Below are positions 6,376 through 12,200 of a stretch of 12,200 bases of DNA, piece after piece. The notes under the pieces were generated by a model. The model was given only the letters and a program-made list of their open reading frames with translations, was not told the DNA's origin and ran no database searches. Source of the stretch: an uncultured Gammaproteobacteria bacterium (GTDB lineage Bacteria > Pseudomonadota > Gammaproteobacteria > Ga0077536); the NCBI GenBank assembly GCA_903866355.1, contig CAIPNE010000399.1, forward strand, positions 1 through 12,200. The letters are read 5' to 3'. Positions within the stretch are counted from its first letter, which is position 1. Every line of letters starts with the position of its first letter. The position numbers and the translations under genes are program-made.

Positions 6376-8195
6376 CCCAGTTGGTACTCCGGTCGGCTCA
6401 GCAAAAGATGCAACAACAGGCGTAAGGGTTCTTCCATCACGCTGATATAGGCGCGGATGTCAGCGCTGCCGACTTCGCGTTCTAAGGTGTCTGCCAGTCT
6501 TTTGCGGGTCGCGGGTGGCAGTGGTACCGACAATAATCTGGCCGCGAAATAATCCACCACCGCCAGGGGCGTGGTGAGCTGCTGGTCGCTCACTATTTGG
6601 GTGAGGTTGAGCTTGGCCAAATCGCGGGTAATGGGTGTGACGCGCTCGATGGCCATTTGCCAACCACGATAGCTACCGTAGCGGGTGTTAAAGGCTTCCG
6701 CGCGGTCTTGCCGGTTGGACATGGCCATCATCTCCCCACCGGCTTTCTCGTCCAACGGGCGAGTAGCCGAAACCATGTCTTCACCCGCGCGCAGGCGGCG
6801 GTGCACCGCGCGGATTTCGTCGCCGGTTGGGTATTCCGGGTAACGGTCGACGGGAATGAACGAGATGTCCGGGAAGGCCAAGTCGAGTGCGAAATTCCCG
6901 CGTTCAATGAGCAGGCTGGGGGTAATCCAACTGTGGCCATAGCTCCAGCCGGCGACCGTTGGCGGGAAAAGTAAATGCTGCCCTAAGGCCTCGGTCACGC
7001 GATTGAAATCCGGCACGCCGGGTAAATGCTGTTGCCCCAATTGGCGATAGGTCGACACCACGAACTCCACCGGGCTTTTGATGCGCGTGCCCATGGCGGT
7101 TTGGGCGTAAAAATCTTGCGACAAAAAAATGGTTTCGAGCAGCGGGGCCACCTCATAGTGGTTTTCCCGCAGGTGGCCGGCGAGGGTCGCCTGCAGCGCG
7201 GGACTTAGGTCCTCGCGGACAAAAAAGCGATACAGCTTGCCGGCGATATAGCCGGGGGTGGAGGGCGCGGCCAGAATTTGATCGATAATTTGCACACCAT
7301 CGTAGTTGCCGGTTTGACCCAGAAAAGTCTTCGCTTGATCGTCGTGTTGCGCCGGATCAACGTGAAACGCTAGCCCCACAAAATTCCAGCCAGTGAATGC
7401 GCGCGCCGCTTCACGGATGTCCTTCTCGGTGTAAGTGCCGACCCCCATCGTGAACAGTTCCATGATTTCGCGCGCGAAATTTTCATTGGGCGAACCCTTG
7501 ATATTCACGCCCGCATCCAGGAATGCCAGCATGGCGGGATCCTGTGCCACTTTAATCAGCAGCTCGCGAAAATTACCCAAGCCTGCTTGCTGGAACAGCC
7601 TGACTTGCTGGAGCAGCTTGCGGTAATCACGGACTTTCTCTTCGCTGGTGGCGAAATGGCCGTGCCAGAACAGCGCCATTTTTTCTTCGAGCGGGCGATG
7701 GGTGGCCACCATACGGTTGCCCCACCAGTACGCCACGCGTTCGGTTTCCAGGCGACTGGCGCGCAGCCAATAGAAAAATTGGTTGACGATGGCCTGTTCG
7801 GGGCGATTACCCGCTGCCTTAACCTTTATGCCCAGCGCGCTGCCGGTTTTTTCGGCCTGGGCGGTGGTTGCTGGACGGCTGGGCGGGAAGGGATCGATGC
7901 CGGGATCTAGGATGCCGGATTCTTCGAAAGGTGGCAGTGCCAGCGGTGGCACGCCCTCGAAATATACGATACGGCGCACCGCCGCTTGTGGCGTGAGTGC
8001 GGCCAGCGCCGCGATTTCCTCCGGGGTACCACCAAAACCGGCGCGTTCCAGCAGATGCCGGGCTTTTGCGGGATTCCAATCTGCCGCCGAGATGGGCGTG
8101 AGGTCGCCACGGTCTGGGTCCTCGCCCGGCGCGGCAGTCACGCTAGTGGGCGCGCCGATGACGAGTAGCAGGGTCAACGCGAAACGCAGTTTCAT
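6372..8195 (-). CDS. DUF1800 family secreted protein
   Basis: A 607-residue protein. The ATG at 8195 is chosen over an in-frame ATG at 8258 because it has GAGG 7 bases upstream and opens a clean Sec signal peptide (MKLRF, hydrophobic core to about residue 18, likely cleavage near TAA at 20-22); no lipobox cysteine is present. DUF1800 signatures in order are WNPAKARHLLERAGFGGTPE (40-59), FWHGHFATS (176-184), NENFAREIMELFTMGVGTYT (237-256) and EAARAFTGW (262-270). The length fits the family. DUF1800 proteins are very often encoded directly beside DUF1501 proteins in proteobacteria, planctomycetes and others, but their biochemical role is unknown. Here the stop overlaps the DUF1501 start. The upstream monooxygenase gene is 106 bp away on the same strand, so co-transcription with it is possible but not shown. 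A role in extracytoplasmic polymer or surface chemistry would be speculation. Confidence 0.94.
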   Translation of the reverse strand: MKLRFALTLLLVIGAPTSVTAAPGEDPDRGDLTPISAADWNPAKARHLLERAGFGGTPEEIAALAALTPQAAVRRIVYFEGVPPLALPPFEESGILDPGIDPFPPSRPATTAQAEKTGSALGIKVKAAGNRPEQAIVNQFFYWLRASRLETERVAYWWGNRMVATHRPLEEKMALFWHGHFATSEEKVRDYRKLLQQVRLFQQAGLGNFRELLIKVAQDPAMLAFLDAGVNIKGSPNENFAREIMELFTMGVGTYTEKDIREAARAFTGWNFVGLAFHVDPAQHDDQAKTFLGQTGNYDGVQIIDQILAAPSTPGYIAGKLYRFFVREDLSPALQATLAGHLRENHYEVAPLLETIFLSQDFYAQTAMGTRIKSPVEFVVSTYRQLGQQHLPGVPDFNRVTEALGQHLLFPPTVAGWSYGHSWITPSLLIERGNFALDLAFPDISFIPVDRYPEYPTGDEIRAVHRRLRAGEDMVSATRPLDEKAGGEMMAMSNRQDRAEAFNTRYGSYRGWQMAIERVTPITRDLAKLNLTQIVSDQQLTTPLAVVDYFAARLLSVPLPPATRKRLADTLEREVGSADIRAYISVMEEPLRLLLHLLLSRPEYQLG

Positions 8196-8267
8196 GCACG
8201 TGCCTCGGTGTGAAGGCGGTACCGGCTGGATGCTGTCCGCGTTGATAAGCCCCGCCAAACTTCCCGC

Positions 8268-8294
8268 GCCGCCTTAGTGGTGAGTTACGGCGGC
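8268..8294 (-). other. Dyad between the monooxygenase and DUF1800 genes
   Basis: GCCGCC (8268-8273) and GGCGGC (8289-8294) form a perfect six-base stem with a 15-base loop, eight bases downstream of the monooxygenase stop. There is no T tract after it on the minus strand, so it is a weak candidate for termination. It may instead stabilise the 3' end of the message or be a binding site. Evidence is by eye only. Confidence 0.22.
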
Positions 8295-8301
8295 TGGGCG
8301 G

Positions 8302-10215
8302 TTAGGCCTGCGCGCGCGGCTCGACGTTGAATTCCGTCAAATTCGCCTCGCGGGTCCACTCGTAGAAATCGACGTTGCGAAACGGGGAGTTCACCACAAT
8401 GCGGCCGCGCGTATTGCGGTAGTAAGTGGTCATGCCTTCGTGGGTCCACACCATGTTGACGTGCGCCGCGTCCACCCGGTCGTTGTAGGCGGCGTGGACG
8501 TCCGGTTGGCAGTCCACCGCACCGAGTCCTTGGGCGGTCATTTGGTGCAGGACATCCATGATGTAACGGACCTGCATCTCCACTACCACGATCAGGCTGC
8601 CGCCGTGACCCGGTTGCAAGTTGGGGCCATACAGCGTGAAGAAATTAGGAAAATTGGGGACGACGGTGCCCAAGTAGGCCTTTGCGTTGTCACCTTCCCA
8701 AGTCTCCTGCAGCGACACGCCGCCGCGCCCAATCACCTCATAAGTATTGATGAAGTTAAGCACATCAAAACCCGTTGCGATGACCAATACATCGGCCGGG
8801 TGCGCCTGCCCATCGGCGGTGTGCACGCTGTTGGCGTCGATGTGCGTGATGCGCTCGTCGACCAGCGTCACGCGCTCATTACGCAGCATGCGGTACCAAC
8901 CGTTGTCCATCAGCATGCGTTTGCCGAAGGGCGGGTAGGTGGGCAGCACTTTGTCGAGTAAGTCGGTGCGATCGCCTAACTCTTGCTGGATGTAGCGGGT
9001 GTAGTAGGCGCGATGCGCATCGTTCGTAGCGTTGAGGGAGCGCTCTGGGTGCGGCCAGTCGGGATCTTTTTGCAACGTCGAATGGACCCGGTCGTTGAAG
9101 GTCCAGCCCAACCGTACGCGATACCAAGCCTGATACAACGGGACCTCGCGCAGCAAGAAACGCAAAGAGTCCGGCACGGGTTTGCGGAATTGCGGAAAGG
9201 GCGCCGCCCAGTGCGGTGAACGCTGAAAAATAGTGAGCGATTCGACCTGGTTTTGGATTTCTGGACCTGTCTGCATGCAGCTCGCGCCGTTGCCGATGAT
9301 GGCGACCCGTTTGCCTGTGAGGTCCACATCGTCGCGCCATTGCGCGGTGTGGAAGGCGGGTCCGGCAAAATCGTCCAGCCCCGGAATTTGGGGCCGCACT
9401 GGCGGGTTGAAAATGCCAGCGGCGCTGATCAACACATTCGCGCGTAACGTCGCCGGCGTGCCATCTGGGCGCACGATGCTGATCTGCCAAGTTTGGCTGG
9501 TCTCCTCGTAGGTCGCGCTGACCACTTGGGTGTTTAGTTGGATATTGGGTGCTAGGTCAAACTGTGCGGCCACGTGTTCCAGATACCCGTGGAGGTCGTT
9601 ACGCAACGCAAAATACATTGGCCAGTCGTACTGGCAAAAAGAAAAAGAATACAAATGATTAGGGGTGTCTACGCCAGCACCCGGGTAGTGGTTTTCCCAC
9701 CAAACGCCACCGACAGTGGGATTTTTCTCTAACACCGTAAACGGCACCCCGGCGGCTTTTAGATTCACCGCGGTGCAGATCCCCGAGACGCCAGCCCCCA
9801 CCACGACCACGTGGAAGCCCTCGGGCACCGCCATGGCACGCGCGCTCAGCGGGCGATAACCAAACAGTTCCTCAGTGAACCGGCCATATTCCGCAGGCAC
9901 TTCTTCGCCCATGGATACCGACAGCATTTCGACCAGCATTTCGGGAGTGGGCGCGGCAATGGCGACCGGACGTCCAGCGCGCCAGGCAATGAGGGCGGCA
10001 AGGGCCGCCGCGCGCACTTCCGCCTGGATTTCCGGCGGCAATCCACCGTTGTCATTGTCGCCAAGGCCCACGGCGCGGGAAGGTCGGTAGGGTGGCTGTA
10101 GCCAGCGGGTTTCGCCGGTCATTTGCACCAACACCATCAACAGTGTGGGTAGATTGGCAACGGCGACGGCAGCTGCAAACTGTTCGCTATCGGTGGGGCT
10201 GGGGGAGGTACTCAT
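8302..10215 (-). CDS. Flavin-binding Baeyer-Villiger-type monooxygenase (4-hydroxyacetophenone monooxygenase-like)
   Basis: A 637-residue protein. An FAD-binding Rossmann motif VVVGAGVSG (G140-G145), the Baeyer-Villiger fingerprint FAGPAFHTAQW (283-293, FxGxxxHxxxW form) and an NADPH-binding motif IIGNGASC (306-313) are in the usual order. A roughly 130-residue N-terminal extension precedes the FAD domain; its LPTLLMVLVQMTG stretch and the RPS that follows resemble the extension of P. fluorescens 4-hydroxyacetophenone monooxygenase (HapE, about 640 residues), as do the overall length and the C-terminal NTRGRIVVNSPF. Such enzymes use FAD, NADPH and O2 to turn ketones into esters or lactones. 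The exact substrate is unknown. The ATG at 10215 is preferred to an upstream in-frame TTG at 10260, although only a weak GGAT lies about 11 bases before it. The gene is divergent from an RND-type transporter across 428 bp, which suggests shared control. Confidence 0.92.
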   Translation of the reverse strand: MSTSPSPTDSEQFAAAVAVANLPTLLMVLVQMTGETRWLQPPYRPSRAVGLGDNDNGGLPPEIQAEVRAAALAALIAWRAGRPVAIAAPTPEMLVEMLSVSMGEEVPAEYGRFTEELFGYRPLSARAMAVPEGFHVVVVGAGVSGICTAVNLKAAGVPFTVLEKNPTVGGVWWENHYPGAGVDTPNHLYSFSFCQYDWPMYFALRNDLHGYLEHVAAQFDLAPNIQLNTQVVSATYEETSQTWQISIVRPDGTPATLRANVLISAAGIFNPPVRPQIPGLDDFAGPAFHTAQWRDDVDLTGKRVAIIGNGASCMQTGPEIQNQVESLTIFQRSPHWAAPFPQFRKPVPDSLRFLLREVPLYQAWYRVRLGWTFNDRVHSTLQKDPDWPHPERSLNATNDAHRAYYTRYIQQELGDRTDLLDKVLPTYPPFGKRMLMDNGWYRMLRNERVTLVDERITHIDANSVHTADGQAHPADVLVIATGFDVLNFINTYEVIGRGGVSLQETWEGDNAKAYLGTVVPNFPNFFTLYGPNLQPGHGGSLIVVVEMQVRYIMDVLHQMTAQGLGAVDCQPDVHAAYNDRVDAAHVNMVWTHEGMTTYYRNTRGRIVVNSPFRNVDFYEWTREANLTEFNVEPRAQA

Positions 10216-10280
10216 GGGTGTTGGGATCCGGCAATTTAAAAATGAAATCGGGGCTGGCAAGCATCGCGACCCACCCCGTG

Positions 10281-10300
10281 GCCGAGGATGAGTTCTCGGC
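10281..10300. promoter_or_regulatory. Inverted repeat GCCGAG-N8-CTCGGC, candidate operator
   Basis: GCCGAG at 10281-10286 is perfectly complementary to CTCGGC at 10295-10300 across an eight-base spacer. The 20-bp span has the size of a dimeric regulator site, and it lies 66-85 bp upstream of the monooxygenase ATG. No regulator gene is visible in the window to assign to it. An RNA hairpin in the leader is the alternative. Confidence 0.3.
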
Positions 10301-10315
10301 GTGGGTGTAGTGGCT

Positions 10316-10337
10316 ACCCGCGTGCCGCCCAGCGGGT
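10316..10337. promoter_or_regulatory. Inverted repeat ACCCGC-N10-GCGGGT
   Basis: A perfect six-base dyad with a ten-base spacer, 16 bp away from the GCCGAG dyad. The pair of neighbouring dyads upstream of the monooxygenase gene could be tandem operator sites or leader hairpins. GC-rich DNA produces such repeats by chance, so confidence is low. Confidence 0.22.
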
Positions 10338-10562
10338 CGGGTTAGCCGTGCACACGGGAAAAATCTGCGCCGCCCAGCGTTCAGAATGAAATATACCCGT
10401 AGCCCTCTTGGGGTGCCAGAACGCAGCCCTTGGGAAGGCTAGCTAAGTTGTCGCGAATAAGAAAAGATAACGCCCAAATTTCGCCCCCGTCATCGGTCGC
10501 CACAGGCGTCAGACTAGGCGCTGGCCGCGCGGTTTTAAGTGCCGGGTAAGCTGTGAAAATCG

Positions 10563-10578
10563 CGCTCTTGTTAGAGCG
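10563..10578. promoter_or_regulatory. Short hairpin CGCTCT-TGTT-AGAGCG
   Basis: A perfect six-base stem with a four-base loop, about 65 bp before the transporter ATG and just upstream of the AT-rich stretch that could hold its promoter. It may be an operator or a transcript hairpin. There is no adjoining T tract on the plus strand. Confidence 0.25.
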
Positions 10579-10643
10579 AATTCGCAGAGTTATCAAGGGC
10601 GCTTTTGAAAAAAAAAGATAATGTTTTGGGGGATTCGGTAGCT

Positions 10644-12200
10644 ATGAGATTTACGCTTTCACGCTGGGTTATGGCGCATCGCGGCGCCGTTGGTATCGCC
10701 TTTATCATCGTGACTTTGGCCTTTATGGCGGGTTTCCCCCGGGTCGAAATTCGCACGGTGTTCAAAGACCTATTGCCCACCAACGACCCCTTTGTTCAAG
10801 TCTATTTCGATCATCCCAACTTCGGGAACCCGCTGACCGTCTCGGTCATGGTCAAGCGCAAGGACGGCGATATTTACAACGCCGAGACCCTCAACAAGGT
10901 CTGGCAGTTGACCCGCGAAATTGACCTTGCGCCCAAGGTTGATCACGACACCCTGATTTCCATCTCAACCGAAAAACTTCGCTATGCCGAAGCTACTCCA
11001 GATGGGGTAGATCTGCGTCCGCTGATGGACAACAAGGCGCCTAGCACCCCAGAGGAGGTCGCTGATTTCCGCCAGCGGGTAGCCAGTTCGCCCAACGCGC
11101 AACTTTTTTATGTCTCTCGTGATGAGAACGCTGCGCTGATCACAGTGGCCTTCCACGACACGCTGGATTATGGCGAGACGTTCGCTTTTCTGCAGAATTT
11201 GGTGGAAAAATCACGTGACGCCAAGCACGACGTGTATCTGGCAGGTCAACCCATCCTCACCGGTTGGGTCTACAAACTGCAGAAACAGACCTACAAAATT
11301 TTTGGCATCACCATTGCGGCGCTGGTCATTGCGCTGGTGTTGTACATGCGTAACGTCGCTGGGGTGATAACCCCGGTGGTTTGTGCGGCGGTCGCGGGGC
11401 TGTGGGGATTTGGTTTCATTGGTTGGCTGGGTCGCCCCATTGAACCCCTGCTGATGATTGTGCCGCTGCTGCTGGTAGCGCGTTCATTCTCCCACTGCGT
11501 GCAGTACACCGAGCGCTATTACGAGGTGCTAGTGCACCTCAAAGACCGGCGCAAAGCCGCCGAAATCACCATGGCGATCATGATGGCCCCCTCCGTGTTG
11601 GGCATCATGACGGACGTTTTCGGCATTATTTTTATCGCCGTGGCACCCATCCAGACCATGGTCAATCACGCAATTTTTTGCGGCTTTTGGGCCCTGTGGA
11701 TTATTCCTACCGGCGTTTTCCTGATCTCCATTTTGCTCTCCTACCTACCGGTTCCCAGCAACCTTGAGGACATCGTGGGCGGCAAAAGCAAGGAGTCGGG
11801 CATCCATCGTTTTGAGCAAAGCCTGCTCGACCTTATTTCACGCACGACGTTCGGTAAGCCCGCAAAGTACACCGCGGCGGTGTTCATCTTGTTAGGCATT
11901 GGCTCCGTGTATGTGAACTCGCTGATTAAGATTGGTAATCCCGTCGAGGGCAGTAATTTGCTGTGGTACGACTCGGAGTTCAACACCGCGGTGCGGGCTA
12001 TCAACGGCCATTTCCCGGGCATGAACACCTTGGAAATCGTCCTCGAAGCCAAGAACCCCGACAGCGAGCGCCGGGTCGCGCGTACCCCAGAGTACATGCG
12101 GGCGGCCTACACCATTCAGAGCATCATGGAGGCCGATTCCGTGCTGCCGCCGCGGGCAACCTTGTCTTTTGCGGACTACATGGGGGAAGTGAACCGGCTG
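10644..12200 (+). CDS. RND/MMPL-superfamily transporter permease, partial
   Basis: The first 519 codons are visible and the frame is open to the right edge. The ATG at 10644 has GGGGGA 10 bases upstream. The layout is that of the first half of an RND permease: one hydrophobic segment at about 14-31, a large extracytoplasmic domain (about 35-215), five or more membrane segments between about 219 and 370, a cytoplasmic loop with charged residues (about 374-405), another membrane segment at about 409-426, then the start of the second extracytoplasmic domain. Recognisable stretches are VFKDLLPTNDPFV (39-51), VPLLLVARSFSHCVQYTERY (276-295) and MTDVFGIIFIAVAPIQTM (322-339). Proteins of this kind move hydrophobic compounds or lipids using the proton gradient. 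In proteobacteria similar permeases often sit beside DUF1329/DUF1302 outer-envelope genes, which would lie beyond the window. Substrate unknown; the divergent monooxygenase suggests a hydrophobic metabolite. Confidence 0.9.
   Translation, partial: MRFTLSRWVMAHRGAVGIAFIIVTLAFMAGFPRVEIRTVFKDLLPTNDPFVQVYFDHPNFGNPLTVSVMVKRKDGDIYNAETLNKVWQLTREIDLAPKVDHDTLISISTEKLRYAEATPDGVDLRPLMDNKAPSTPEEVADFRQRVASSPNAQLFYVSRDENAALITVAFHDTLDYGETFAFLQNLVEKSRDAKHDVYLAGQPILTGWVYKLQKQTYKIFGITIAALVIALVLYMRNVAGVITPVVCAAVAGLWGFGFIGWLGRPIEPLLMIVPLLLVARSFSHCVQYTERYYEVLVHLKDRRKAAEITMAIMMAPSVLGIMTDVFGIIFIAVAPIQTMVNHAIFCGFWALWIIPTGVFLISILLSYLPVPSNLEDIVGGKSKESGIHRFEQSLLDLISRTTFGKPAKYTAAVFILLGIGSVYVNSLIKIGNPVEGSNLLWYDSEFNTAVRAINGHFPGMNTLEIVLEAKNPDSERRVARTPEYMRAAYTIQSIMEADSVLPPRATLSFADYMGEVNRL

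Larger units (their letters stand above)
10216..10643. promoter_or_regulatory. Divergent control region between monooxygenase and RND transporter
   Basis: A 428-bp region without a convincing gene, lying between two outward-facing genes and therefore expected to hold both promoters. It contains three perfect six-base dyads (entered separately) and an 11-base direct repeat GCCGCCCAGCG at 10324-10334 and 10369-10379. On the transporter side, GATAAT at 10617-10622 is a possible -10 box, but no good -35 box is spaced correctly before it. A 71-codon frame on the minus strand (10381-10596) starts at TTG with no ribosome-binding site and matches no family I know. Confidence 0.5.

Noticed and set aside
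8196..8258. Extended start of the DUF1800 gene at 8258
   Set aside because: It would place 21 polar residues before a clear signal peptide and lacks the GAGG site seen before the ATG at 8195.
10381..10596. 71-codon minus-strand frame in the monooxygenase/transporter gap
   Set aside because: TTG start, no Shine-Dalgarno sequence and no recognisable domain. It could be a small or decayed gene, but nothing supports it beyond being open.

Overview
The window looks like chromosomal DNA from a moderately GC-rich proteobacterium, most likely a gammaproteobacterium with an environmental, catabolic lifestyle. This rests on the protein families, the short translationally coupled gene pairs and the Shine-Dalgarno-type starts; no rRNA or other marker gene is present to fix the taxonomy. 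I see no tRNA, CRISPR array, insertion sequence or phage gene.

Layout from left to right. A YihY/BrkB-type membrane protein (minus strand) runs off the left edge. A 471-bp gap with no convincing gene follows. Two minus-strand genes come next: an LLM-class (F420-dependent-type) flavin oxidoreductase and, downstream of it, a VOC/glyoxalase-fold protein. Divergent from these is a plus-strand pair coupled by an ATGA overlap: a MoxR/CoxD-type AAA+ ATPase and a CoxE-type VWA protein. Only 22 bp separates that pair from a convergent minus-strand block: a Baeyer-Villiger-type flavin monooxygenase related to 4-hydroxyacetophenone monooxygenase, then a Sec-exported DUF1800 protein and a Tat-exported DUF1501 protein, the last two again coupled by an ATGA overlap. 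Beyond a 428-bp divergent intergenic region carrying three perfect dyads, an RND/MMPL-superfamily membrane transporter starts on the plus strand and runs off the right edge.

Functional reading. The monooxygenase, the LLM oxidoreductase, the VOC protein and the RND permease would fit uptake, oxidation or export of a hydrophobic ketone or aromatic compound, but no pathway gene fixes the substrate. The MoxR/CoxE pair is a chaperone-like ATPase/MIDAS-protein module lacking its usual CO-dehydrogenase partners here, so its client is unknown. The DUF1800/DUF1501 pair is a recurrent but biochemically uncharacterised two-gene secreted module. The least understood parts of the window are the DUF1800/DUF1501 pair, the orphan MoxR/CoxE pair and the dyad-rich control region between the monooxygenase and the transporter. 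I do not see clear evidence of a wholly new system.
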